DNA of 64,000 nt. It comes from Myxococcaceae bacterium (GTDB lineage Bacteria; Myxococcota; Myxococcia; Myxococcales; Myxococcaceae). The notes beneath the pieces are model-generated. The model had not been told where the DNA came from. It ran no database searches and worked only from the letters and a program-made list of their open reading frames with translations. Shown piece by piece: positions 26,496 through 34,578 of this stretch (the stretch's first letter is position 1; each line of letters opens with the position of its first letter). Location: NCBI GenBank assembly GCA_019694595.1, contig JAIBBQ010000006.1:27843-91842 (forward strand). Reading direction: 5' to 3'. The position numbers were made by a program, and so were the translations under genes.

Positions 26496-26972
26496 ATGAC
26501 CCGGACGCTCACCGCTGCACTCGCCATCGCCTTCCTCGCCGCCTCGTGCGGCCCCGCTGACCTCGACGAGACCGCCGGCGGGGACAACGTCGCGGGCGTC
26601 ACCGTCGACGAGAACGGCACCGTCGTCGCCACCGCCGACGACACCGCCTCCACCACCGAGCAGGCGCTCTGCAGCGGCTGGGGCACCTGGGCCCGGTACC
26701 CGAAGTACGGCGGCTGCAGCTGCGGGGCCGCCACCGCCTGGGCCACCACGGCCAGCACCCCTGGCATCACCGTCGACAACGGCGCGTCGGGCTGGACCAA
26801 GGGCACCAACCACACCGGCAAGGAGCGCCGGGTGCAGGCCCAGTGCAGCCGCCGCATCGACGGCCGCAAGACCACCGTCACCGGGGGCTGGACCAAGGTC
26901 TCGGGCAACATCCACGTGAACTGCCCGGCCGGCTACCCCGACGTGTGGCAGGCCCGCTGCGAGATTCGCTGA
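26496..26972 (+). CDS. small exported lipoprotein, Cys-rich and basic
   Basis: The 158-residue product from the ATG at 26496 (AGGAG six bases upstream) has a lipoprotein signal ending AASC (Cys about 18), then an acidic stretch and a C-terminal Cys-rich part with CSGWGTW, GGCSCG and VNCPAGYPD. No family was recognised; the C-terminal part resembles secreted small domains. It lies 165 bp after the sigma factor and ends before a strong terminator. Role unknown. Confidence 0.7.
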   Translation: MTRTLTAALAIAFLAASCGPADLDETAGGDNVAGVTVDENGTVVATADDTASTTEQALCSGWGTWARYPKYGGCSCGAATAWATTASTPGITVDNGASGWTKGTNHTGKERRVQAQCSRRIDGRKTTVTGGWTKVSGNIHVNCPAGYPDVWQARCEIR

Positions 26973-26992
26973 AACGCTGTCGCTGTCCGAGT

Positions 26993-27033
26993 CCCCGGAG
27001 CGCGCCCAGAGAGCGCTCCGGGGCTCTTCTTTT
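26993..27033 (+). terminator. strong rho-independent terminator
   Basis: A perfect 11-bp stem (26993-27003 with 27013-27023; CCCCGGAGCGC against GCGCTCCGGGG) with a 9-base loop is followed by TCTTCTTTT. It ends the transcript of the small lipoprotein, and its reverse reading may also end the gene at 27040-27633. Confidence 0.92.
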
Positions 27034-27039
27034 CGGCCG

Positions 27040-27633
27040 CTACTTCACCCGCGTGTACTCGTACGCCACCGTGCGCTGCGAGCTCACGTCGAGGTCGTAC
27101 CAGTGGTCCGCGTCCGCCGTGTACGCGCGCGTCATCGAGCCCACCGACGGGCAGGTCGCCGCGAAGGTCGAGTCGGTGCCCGAGTAGCTCACCGTGCCCT
27201 GCGAGTGGGCCATGGAGCCGTTCGCCTGCAGCGACCCGTACATCGTGTTGCCGCTCTTGAGGTACGTGACCCGCACCTTGGCGTCCGGCCCCGTCGGCCC
27301 CAGGCCGTACACCCGCACCGCCGTCAACGCGTAGAGCCCGTCGGCCACCGTGCCGCCCATCGGCGTCGGCTTGCTGAAACTGTTGTCGAGGTAGGTGAAG
27401 GACACCTCCTCCGCGCAGTTCACCAGCTGGTTGCAGCCGGCATCCGCTGCGCCCACCATGCCCGCATCCGCCAGCGCCGTGGTGCAGGTCCCGAGGCCCG
27501 CGCTCACGCCTGCGTCCTTGTTGCCGCCGCTGCCTCCGCCCGAGGCGCCGCTGCCGCCCCCGGAGCCACCGCCGCCGCCGCCGCCGCACGCCATCAGTCC
27601 CAGCACCGCCACCACGCCAATCGTCTTCCTCAT
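27040..27633 (-). CDS. lipoprotein with Gly-rich linker
   Basis: The 197-residue protein (ATG 27633, preceded by GGGGGA) has a lipoprotein signal (LGLMAC, Cys 16), a Gly/Ser-rich stretch of about 30 residues, and a compact folded part with SFTYLDNSF and GTVSYSGTD. Paired Cys (GTCTT, AGCNQLVNC) suggest disulfides. No domain recognised. It lies 14 bp after the next lipoprotein gene on the same strand, so the two are likely co-transcribed. Confidence 0.7.
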   Translation of the reverse strand: MRKTIGVVAVLGLMACGGGGGGGSGGGSGASGGGSGGNKDAGVSAGLGTCTTALADAGMVGAADAGCNQLVNCAEEVSFTYLDNSFSKPTPMGGTVADGLYALTAVRVYGLGPTGPDAKVRVTYLKSGNTMYGSLQANGSMAHSQGTVSYSGTDSTFAATCPSVGSMTRAYTADADHWYDLDVSSQRTVAYEYTRVK

Positions 27634-27647
27634 TGTGTGTTCCCCCT

Positions 27648-27923
27648 TCACGGTCCGTACGTCGCGATCTTCTTGCAGTCGAAGCCGATGTCGCAATCCT
27701 TGAACTCGCACGCTTGATACGTGCCGCCGTCGCTCGAGCCGCAGCTGTTGTCCGTCTTCTCGACGATCTTCGCGCTCGCGCAGTGGTACGTGACGCCCTG
27801 CGCGCCGCACTGCGAGGTGTCCACCGACTTCGCGCTCGAGCAGATGTTGCACACCCCGTTGCTTACGTTGCGGCAGCCGAGGAACGCCAGCGCCAGCACC
27901 GCCACCGCCAGGACCTTCTTCAT
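27648..27923 (-). CDS. small Cys-rich lipoprotein
   Basis: The 91-residue product (ATG 27923, GGGAGG upstream) has a lipoprotein signal MKKVLAVAVLALAFLGC and then a mature part with nine more cysteines (for example VCNICSS, EFKDCDIGFDC). The density suggests several disulfides or metal binding. No family was recognised. It precedes the 27040-27633 lipoprotein by 14 bp on the same strand. Confidence 0.7.
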   Translation of the reverse strand: MKKVLAVAVLALAFLGCRNVSNGVCNICSSAKSVDTSQCGAQGVTYHCASAKIVEKTDNSCGSSDGGTYQACEFKDCDIGFDCKKIATYGP

Positions 27924-28027
27924 TGCGCCTCCCCGAATGAGCGCGGCATTCGACCAAAGCTGGCCGGTCCTTTCCAGAATTCCGTCCACCCTTCCGCCGC
28001 CCGCGCCGATGCGCCACCATCGCGCCC

Positions 28028-28765
28028 ATGCTGCTCTCGCTCCTGCTCGCCGCGGCGCCCCTGACGCCCACCACGCTCCACTACGCCAAGCACTCTGACG
28101 GGGTGGTCGACGTCTACTCGCCGCCCAGGCCCACCCAGCTCCCGCTCGTCTTCCTCATCCACGGCGGCTTCTGGTCCCCCGCGTACGACCGCGCCCACCT
28201 GAAGCCCCTCGCCGAGTCGCTGGTCGCCTCTGGCTACCGCGTCGCGCTCCCCGAGTACCGCCGCGCCGGCGCGGGCGGCGGCTTCCCCGCCACCTTCGAC
28301 GATCTCAAGGCCGCGCTCGGCCTCGTCGCCGCCACCTACAAGGACCAGCGCATCGTGGTGAGCGGCCACTCCGCCGGCGGCCACCTCGCGCTCTGGCTCG
28401 GCTCCCAGACCGCCACCCAGCTCTGCGGCGTCGTCGCGCTCGCCCCCATCGCCGACCTGAAGAGCGCCGAGGCGGAGCACCTCGGCAACGACGCCGTCGC
28501 TGCCTTCCTCGGAGGGCCGTCGTCCCGCATCCCGGAGATCTGGGCCCAGGCCGACCCTCAGAAGCTGCCCGAGCCGCGCTGGCCCACGCTTCTCCTCCAC
28601 GGGAAGGACGACCAGCTCGTCCCCGTCGACCAGTCGCGCAAGTACGCCAAGCGCCGCCTCAACGTGAAGGTGGTCGAGCTGTCCGGCGTCGACCACTTCG
28701 GCCTCATCGCGCCCGGCTTCGAGCCGTACCTCGGCGCGCTCAAGGCCGTCTGCCCCGACCGCTGA
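28028..28765 (+). CDS. alpha/beta hydrolase (esterase/acetylhydrolase-like)
   Basis: The 245-residue protein has a short N-terminal hydrophobic signal-like stretch and an alpha/beta hydrolase core: oxyanion FLIHGGFW, nucleophile GHSAGGHL (Ser), HGKDDQLVP (Asp) and SGVDHFG (His). The HGG plus GxSAGG combination places it with esterase/kynurenine-formamidase-like enzymes. Substrate unknown. It stands alone, divergent from the small lipoprotein gene and convergent with the next gene. Confidence 0.88.
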   Translation: MLLSLLLAAAPLTPTTLHYAKHSDGVVDVYSPPRPTQLPLVFLIHGGFWSPAYDRAHLKPLAESLVASGYRVALPEYRRAGAGGGFPATFDDLKAALGLVAATYKDQRIVVSGHSAGGHLALWLGSQTATQLCGVVALAPIADLKSAEAEHLGNDAVAAFLGGPSSRIPEIWAQADPQKLPEPRWPTLLLHGKDDQLVPVDQSRKYAKRRLNVKVVELSGVDHFGLIAPGFEPYLGALKAVCPDR

Positions 28766-28774
28766 CCCGCGCTC

Positions 28775-29797
28775 TTACGGCAGGCAGAGCCAGCGCGGCG
28801 GCGCCCCGCCCCCGGTGCTCGGCAACAGCCCCTGCAGCTCGCCGTAGCTCACGACACCAGGCGCCAGCACCACCTGCCCCAGCGGGAAGAACTGCCAGGG
28901 CCGCCCGGTCTTCTCGTCCTTCACCGGGTCCACCAGCGCCAGCGTCACCGGCGCGGGAGGCCCCGCCGGCATCAGCACCACCGTGATGCCCGCCGAAGCC
29001 GTCGCCGGGTCGTCCGCCACGTAGAAGCCCCGCGGGCTCTGGTTGAGCATCGGCGGCAACACGCCCGGCGGCGCCCACGCCACCTTGAGCACCTTGCCGC
29101 CCGTCGACGTCGCGTTCACCCCGAAGGCCGGCACGCGCAGCGACGACGGCCCCGGCTGGAAGGCCCACAGCACCGCCACGCCGCCGAACTTGGTCGGGTC
29201 CACCAGGTCCTTCGCGGTGTACGTCGTGGTGGTCGTCGACTCGTGCCGCGCCACCGCGTCGAGAATGCCGCTCTCGGAGGCCTGCACCGCCGAGATGCCC
29301 AGGCACTGGCCCCAGCCCCCGGTCGCCACCGGCCGGAAGGTCAGCGTCGGCAGGTACCCCGTCGTCGAGCCGCCGTCGGGCAGCGCCGCCGAGGCCCGCG
29401 CGGGCGCGAAGGGGAAGAACGGCACCCCCGTGCGCGCCGGCACGTGCGCGAGGTTCCAGGTCCCCGCGGCCGACGTCAGCCCGGCCGCCACCGGCGCCGT
29501 GCTCACCGGGTCGAACAGCGCCACCGGCGCCTGCCGCTGCAGCGCGCCCTCGAAGAGCGGGATGCCCGAGAAGACCAGCGGCGGAATCGGGCAGTCCTGC
29601 CCGCAGGCCGCCAGCGCCCCGAAGAAGGCCTCCGGGTCCCACAGGTAGCCATTCACCTGCACGCCCGCGTCGGCCGGCGCGACGTACTCCGTCTTCGCCA
29701 CCGGCTGCGCGCCAGCATCGGCGCTGCCTTCGGGCAGCTGGAACGCGCAGCCCGCCGCCAGCACCGCGACCACTGCGAACGAGAGAGAGGTCTTCAT
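28775..29797 (-). CDS. lipoprotein coupled to a multiheme cytochrome
   Basis: The 340-residue product (ATG 29797) starts MKTSLSFAVVAVLAAGC, a clean lipobox. The mature chain has no recognised domain; it contains CGQDCPIPPLVF near residue 65 and several beta-rich segments, with a terminal WLCLP. Its start overlaps the end of the multiheme cytochrome gene by four bases, so it is translated with it and probably belongs to the same outer-surface complex. No heme-binding motif (CXXCH) was found in it. Confidence 0.7.
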   Translation of the reverse strand: MKTSLSFAVVAVLAAGCAFQLPEGSADAGAQPVAKTEYVAPADAGVQVNGYLWDPEAFFGALAACGQDCPIPPLVFSGIPLFEGALQRQAPVALFDPVSTAPVAAGLTSAAGTWNLAHVPARTGVPFFPFAPARASAALPDGGSTTGYLPTLTFRPVATGGWGQCLGISAVQASESGILDAVARHESTTTTTYTAKDLVDPTKFGGVAVLWAFQPGPSSLRVPAFGVNATSTGGKVLKVAWAPPGVLPPMLNQSPRGFYVADDPATASAGITVVLMPAGPPAPVTLALVDPVKDEKTGRPWQFFPLGQVVLAPGVVSYGELQGLLPSTGGGAPPRWLCLP

Positions 29798-31740
29798 CGC
29801 GCAGGCACCAGGTGGTTCTGGGGAGGACGCAGCGCGTGGCACGACTGCGCGCAGTTGGAGAAGCGGTCCGGCACGCCGGTGTCCGGCCCCGCGGTCGGCT
29901 GCAGCTGCATCTGGAAGTAGTCGTTGCCGTGCACCCCCGGGTGGCACGAGCCGCACACCGCCAGGCTCGGCCGCAGCGTGCTCTCCTTGGTCAGGTGACA
30001 GAGCGAGCAGTCGCTCTTCTGCCGGGCGGTGAACTTGGTCGACGACATGTGGATCTCGTGAATCACCTCCACCGAGCGCGAGCCCGCGTTGTCGTCGATG
30101 TTGTGGCAGGTCTTGCAGCCCTCGATGAAGTCCACCGGCAACCCGTGCCGCACGTTGTCCAAGGACAGCGGCCCGCGGTGGCAGAGCTGGCAGTTGCCCA
30201 CCCGGCCGGGGAACCTGGTCCGCTCTGCCTGCCCCACCTGGAAGTAGAACGGCGTCGCCTTGGTCACCCGCTCACCGAGGAACTGCCGGTGCAGCTTGAG
30301 CTCCACCAGGTACGTGCCCGCCGGCGCGTCGGCCGGCACCGTGAAGCGGTAGTGCGTGGGCACCGGCGCGTCGCGCCCGCCCACCAGCGCGCCCACCGCC
30401 GCCGCCGGCGTGGGGAAGACCACCATCGCCCGCCCCGAGTCCGCCCCGCCCAACGCGAAGTCCGCCAGGAACAGCTGGTCGCGCCCGCCGCGCGTGTACG
30501 AGAAGCGCATGTTCTGGGTCGGCCCGGTCAACGCCAGCCCCGCGATGCTGTCCACCTCGCCGTAGGCCACCAGCGGGAAGAGGTTGAAGTACATGAGCCC
30601 GTTCGACTGCCCGCGCGCGTACTCGTTCCACGACGGCAGCGCGTCGGCCGGGTGCAGCCGGTTCCCCGCGCCGTCGAGCGCCGCCGCCGTCACCTCGAAC
30701 GACTCGCCCGGCACGTAGAACTCGCCGTTGGCCGGCGTGCTGAAGGTCACCTTGGGCTGAATGCCGAAGGTGCAAGGCACCTTGGTGTCGTCGGCGCCGT
30801 AGCAGCTCGGCGGCAGCGTCTCCGGCGCGGTGAAGCGCACCGGGAAGAGGAAGGTGCGGTTGGGCAGCTGACTCCAGCTCACCCGGAAGGCGCCGTCGCC
30901 CGACAGCCCGGCCGGCACGTTGACCACCTTCTCGGGGTGCGCCTGCGTCGCCAGCTCGATGCGCACCATGGTGGTGCTGGTGGGCGGCCCCACCGGCGCG
31001 TCGTTCGGCCCGCCCGCCGGCGCCTGGTGCAGCGTCAGGTCGCCCGGGAACTTGGGCGCCCCCACCGGAGAGATGCTCCACGTCACCCGCGTGTGCTGGG
31101 CGATGGGGTTCTGCGCCAGGAAGTCGAGCCGCCGGTAGCTCTGCGACGAGCGCACGTTGCCGTCGCCGTCGACCAGCTCCACCAGGAACTCGTCGTCGAG
31201 CGCGTTCATCCAGTTCGCGCCGCCATACGTGACGCGCTTCTCGTACGTGCCCAGCGGCGAGCCGCCCGCCTCGAGGAAGTCGTCGTGCTGCACGCCCAGA
31301 CCCCGCCAGTCGAGGTCGTTGAAGAGCGACTTGCGGGTGATCCACTCCGCGGGCGCCGCCGGCTGCGACGGGTCGTCGTGCAGCCCTTCCACCTCGTCCA
31401 CCAGCGCCAGCTGCCCGAGGAAGTAGTCGGTGCCCGTCATGATGGGCATCGGCTCCGGCGTCGGCGTCGCGGGCACCGGCGGCAGCAGCGGGTGCCGCGG
31501 GCAGCTGTCCGGGTAGTCGAGCTTCGCGCTCCCCTTCCCCAGCGGCTCACCGGTCGCGAGGATCGCGCAGCCCTTGAACATCTGCAGGCCCAGGCGCACC
31601 GCGCCCGACTTGCCGCCCACGTACGGGTCGAACCCCTTCGGGCCGCGGCGGGTGCTGCCTTCCTGCGCGCGGGTGTCGAAGAGCTGACAGCCGCTCAGCG
31701 CTGCCACCACCACCAGAGAAACCCATGCAGTCGTTTTCAT
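29794..31740 (-). CDS. multiheme c-type cytochrome lipoprotein
   Basis: The 648-residue protein has a lipobox (LSGC, Cys about 18) and a large beta-rich N-terminal part. The last ~135 residues (about 512 onward) hold heme-attachment motifs CQLCH, CKTCH, CSLCH and CGSCH, then CAQSCH (a CX3CH variant). Additional His residues (for example EIHMSS) can serve as distal ligands. The layout resembles OmcA/MtrC-like surface cytochromes, with a tethered heme cluster at the C-terminus. It lies 12 bp after the TonB-receptor gene and overlaps the following lipoprotein, implying a single electron-transfer or metal-handling unit. Confidence 0.8.
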   Translation of the reverse strand: MKTTAWVSLVVVAALSGCQLFDTRAQEGSTRRGPKGFDPYVGGKSGAVRLGLQMFKGCAILATGEPLGKGSAKLDYPDSCPRHPLLPPVPATPTPEPMPIMTGTDYFLGQLALVDEVEGLHDDPSQPAAPAEWITRKSLFNDLDWRGLGVQHDDFLEAGGSPLGTYEKRVTYGGANWMNALDDEFLVELVDGDGNVRSSQSYRRLDFLAQNPIAQHTRVTWSISPVGAPKFPGDLTLHQAPAGGPNDAPVGPPTSTTMVRIELATQAHPEKVVNVPAGLSGDGAFRVSWSQLPNRTFLFPVRFTAPETLPPSCYGADDTKVPCTFGIQPKVTFSTPANGEFYVPGESFEVTAAALDGAGNRLHPADALPSWNEYARGQSNGLMYFNLFPLVAYGEVDSIAGLALTGPTQNMRFSYTRGGRDQLFLADFALGGADSGRAMVVFPTPAAAVGALVGGRDAPVPTHYRFTVPADAPAGTYLVELKLHRQFLGERVTKATPFYFQVGQAERTRFPGRVGNCQLCHRGPLSLDNVRHGLPVDFIEGCKTCHNIDDNAGSRSVEVIHEIHMSSTKFTARQKSDCSLCHLTKESTLRPSLAVCGSCHPGVHGNDYFQMQLQPTAGPDTGVPDRFSNCAQSCHALRPPQNHLVPAR

Positions 31741-31752
31741 GTGTCTCTCCTC

Positions 31753-33861
31753 TCAGTAGGCGAGCTTGAGCTCGGCGAAGACGCGGGTCGAAGGCGCCGG
31801 AAAGCCCAGCGTCTCCTCGTAGCGCGTGTTGAACAGGTTCATCACCGACACCGACGCGGTGACGTGCTCCAGCGGCCGCAGGCCGAGCCGCGCGCCCGCC
31901 ACCACGTACCCCGGCAGCTTGGCGTGCGACGTCGCGTTGCCCGCGTCGTCGACCAGCAGCCCCGCGTCCTGTCTCCCCGAGAGGAAGAGCCCGTAGAAGT
32001 CGGCGAAGAGCATGTCCTGGTACGTGAAGTGCGCGTGCAGGCTCACCCGGTGCGCCGGCGCGTAGTCGAGCCGCCCGGTGGACAGCGCGTCGGTCCCGGT
32101 GGCGTGGGTGTCGAGCACCCGGTACCCCGCCGTCACCGAGCCCACGTTCTTGGGCAGCTTGGCCTCGGCTTCCAGCTCCGCGCCGTAGACGTTCGCGGTG
32201 CCGATGTTCTGGAACTGCGACGTCGAGCCGCCGAGGAAGACGGGGTTGATGAGGTTCTTCGCGAAGTTGAAGAACACCGTGCCGGTGAGCCGCAGGCCCT
32301 TGTCTTCCGGGTGGTAGTCGGCGGCGAGCTCGAAGGCGTCCAGCCGCTCCGCCTTGAGGTCCGGGTTGCCGAGCAGCGTCGCCGCGTACATCTGCTGGTT
32401 GATCGCCAGCTCGGCGAGCGACGGCGCGCGGAACGAGTGCCCGTAGGAAGCGCGCACCGAGGCGTCCTTCAGCGGGCTGAAGATCACCGCGGCGCGGGGG
32501 CTCAGCTCCGAACTCGGCTTGCGCCACACGATGTCGGGAATGATGACGTGGTCGTACCGCAGGCCCGCCGACACCCGGAGCTTGTCCATCGGGCGCACCT
32601 CGCCGTCGGCGAAGACGCCCAGCACCGTCTGGCGCAGGTCCGACGGAGAGAGCTCCGAGAAGATGTTGGTGTTGTTCACGTCGTCGACCTTGAGGTCCAC
32701 GCCGCCGATGGCGTTCCACATCGCCTGGGTCACCTGCGCATGCACCTCGCCGCCGACGCGCCGGCGCTTGCCGATGAACTCCTGCGGCTCGCGCGTCACG
32801 TCGTTGCGCAGCACCACGTCGCGCCGCTTGATGAGCACGTAGGCGTCGCCGAACACCTTCACCCCGTCGGTCACCGGCACATCGGCGCGCACGTCGGCGG
32901 TGAAGTTCTGCACCGCCTCGGAGTCGTTGGGGGTCGCGTGGCAGCGGCCGCAATTGCCCACGGTGGTGAACTCCAGGCCGCCCGGCCGGCCGATGGCCGA
33001 GCCCGTGTAGCCCGCGTTGGCGGTGACGTACTTCCACTTCAGCTTGCCGGTCACCTGGTTGACCGACGCCCACTCCTGGGTGTCGACCACCTTGCGGTCG
33101 GGGTCGTTGAGCAGCTGCGGCCCGTCGGTGCGGTAGCCCGAGTAGTTCACCAGGCCGCTCAGGTCGCCCGTCTTGCCCGCGGCGGTCACCTGCGCGCGCA
33201 GGGTGCCGTCGGCGCCGCCGAAGAGCCGGCCTTCCGCGCCCACCTGGTTGCCCTGGGCGATGAGATCCTCGGGGTCGCGCGTCAGCACGTTGATGACGCC
33301 GCTGAAGGCGTTGGAGCCGTACACCGAGCTGCCCGGCCCGCGGATGATCTCGACCCGCTTCAGGTTCGCCGGCGGGGTCGTCTCGTCGGGGTAGAAGATG
33401 CCCGTCCAGGGGTCGGTCTCCGGGCGGCCGTCGGTGAGCAGCAGCACCCGGTTGGACAGGAAGTTCGAGCCCAGCCCACGCAGCGAGATGGCGGCCTTGC
33501 GCATCGGCCCGCGGCGGCAGTCGACGCCCGGCACGTACTGGAGCGCGTCGCACAGCGAGATGAGCCCGGTGCCTTCGAGCTCCTCCGCGGACGTGGAGCT
33601 CACCGAGACCGGCGCCTGCGAGGAGCGCTGCTCGCGCTTCGAGGCCGACACCACCGGCGTGTCGAGCAGCGTGTCGAGGTCGAGGTCGGCCACGTCGTGC
33701 ACCGACGCGGGGACCAGCACGGGGCTGGCCGCCTCGGTGGGCGCGGGCGCGGGCTGCACGGCGTCGGCCGGCGCGGCGACGGGCGTGTCCACCCCCGCGT
33801 CGGGCTCGGCCTGGGCGCTCGCGGCCCCGGCCACCAGGAGACTGAGGAACCAGACTTTCAC
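31753..33861 (-). CDS. TonB-dependent receptor with internal CXXCH heme motif
   Basis: The 702-residue protein has a signal peptide, an Ala/Pro-rich linker and a plug with VSASKREQ (TonB-box-like region), SLCDALQYVPGVDC, and EIIRGPGSSVYGSNAFSGVINV. A C-terminal beta-barrel follows, ending in VFAELKLAY. The unusual feature is GNCGRCHATP: a CXXCH at residues 304-308 within the barrel part, most likely a loop. It is the first partner before the multiheme cytochrome. The substrate may be a metal or heme compound. Length is normal for the family. Confidence 0.85.
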   Translation of the reverse strand: MKVWFLSLLVAGAASAQAEPDAGVDTPVAAPADAVQPAPAPTEAASPVLVPASVHDVADLDLDTLLDTPVVSASKREQRSSQAPVSVSSTSAEELEGTGLISLCDALQYVPGVDCRRGPMRKAAISLRGLGSNFLSNRVLLLTDGRPETDPWTGIFYPDETTPPANLKRVEIIRGPGSSVYGSNAFSGVINVLTRDPEDLIAQGNQVGAEGRLFGGADGTLRAQVTAAGKTGDLSGLVNYSGYRTDGPQLLNDPDRKVVDTQEWASVNQVTGKLKWKYVTANAGYTGSAIGRPGGLEFTTVGNCGRCHATPNDSEAVQNFTADVRADVPVTDGVKVFGDAYVLIKRRDVVLRNDVTREPQEFIGKRRRVGGEVHAQVTQAMWNAIGGVDLKVDDVNNTNIFSELSPSDLRQTVLGVFADGEVRPMDKLRVSAGLRYDHVIIPDIVWRKPSSELSPRAAVIFSPLKDASVRASYGHSFRAPSLAELAINQQMYAATLLGNPDLKAERLDAFELAADYHPEDKGLRLTGTVFFNFAKNLINPVFLGGSTSQFQNIGTANVYGAELEAEAKLPKNVGSVTAGYRVLDTHATGTDALSTGRLDYAPAHRVSLHAHFTYQDMLFADFYGLFLSGRQDAGLLVDDAGNATSHAKLPGYVVAGARLGLRPLEHVTASVSVMNLFNTRYEETLGFPAPSTRVFAELKLAY

Positions 33862-33882
33862 GACTCCCCCCTCGAAAAAGGA

Positions 33883-34488
33883 CTACTGGAACAACCGCGC
33901 CACCCGCATCACCGCGGTGTTGAAGGACGCCCCCACGGCGTGCGCCGACGGCACGTTCACCAGCAGCAGCGGCTTAGCGTTGTTCAGCGTCACGCCCAGC
34001 GCGATGCCCGACTTCACCGGCGCCTCTTCGAGCGCCAGCGTGTACAGCTTCTTCTTGGCCCCCAGGGCCTGCACCGCTTCCACCAGCTCCGTGGGCGAGC
34101 CCTGCAGCACCAGCACCGCCGACGCCTTCGCCGACGCGGCGGTGGCCTCCAGGCTCGCCTGGGGTACGGACTCGAAGCGCAGCTTGCGGCCCGACACCTG
34201 GTCGACCTCCAGGCCCGCGGCCACGGCGAGCAGCTCCTTCGCCAACGCCGCCTGCGCGGGCACGAAGGGCACCAGCACCACGAACTCCGCGCCAGCCGCC
34301 ACGTGGGCGTCGAGGTTGGCGTCGTAGCTGAGCACCTTGAGCAGCAGCAGCAGCCCCAGCTTGGGCGGCACTTCCTCGGCCTGCGCGCGCGCCGGCCCGA
34401 GCAGCATCGCCGCCGCCAGGACCCAGCTGACTGCCAGTCGAGAACTCAGGGTGCGCAAGAAAGGGGCCCCCTCATACCAAATGCGCAC
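33883..34488 (-). CDS. YfiR-family (DUF4154) periplasmic protein
   Basis: The 201-residue product has an N-terminal hydrophobic signal segment (about 18-38) and the YfiR/DUF4154-like C-terminal core. That core ends with GVTLNNAKPLLLVNVPSAHAVG, a strongly conserved family stretch, and ASFNTAVMRVARLF. Family proteins often regulate diguanylate cyclases or accompany TonB receptors. Here it lies 21 bp before the TonB-receptor gene, in the same direction, and is probably part of that transport unit. Confidence 0.85.
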   Translation of the reverse strand: MRIWYEGAPFLRTLSSRLAVSWVLAAAMLLGPARAQAEEVPPKLGLLLLLKVLSYDANLDAHVAAGAEFVVLVPFVPAQAALAKELLAVAAGLEVDQVSGRKLRFESVPQASLEATAASAKASAVLVLQGSPTELVEAVQALGAKKKLYTLALEEAPVKSGIALGVTLNNAKPLLLVNVPSAHAVGASFNTAVMRVARLFQ

Positions 34489-34578
34489 GCTTTGCAGGGA
34501 GCGCGTTGCGGCCCGCCCCTTCAGGCTTTCCCTGAACTCGCGAGGAGCGTTCGGTCTCTCGATCCGAACGTCACCAGT

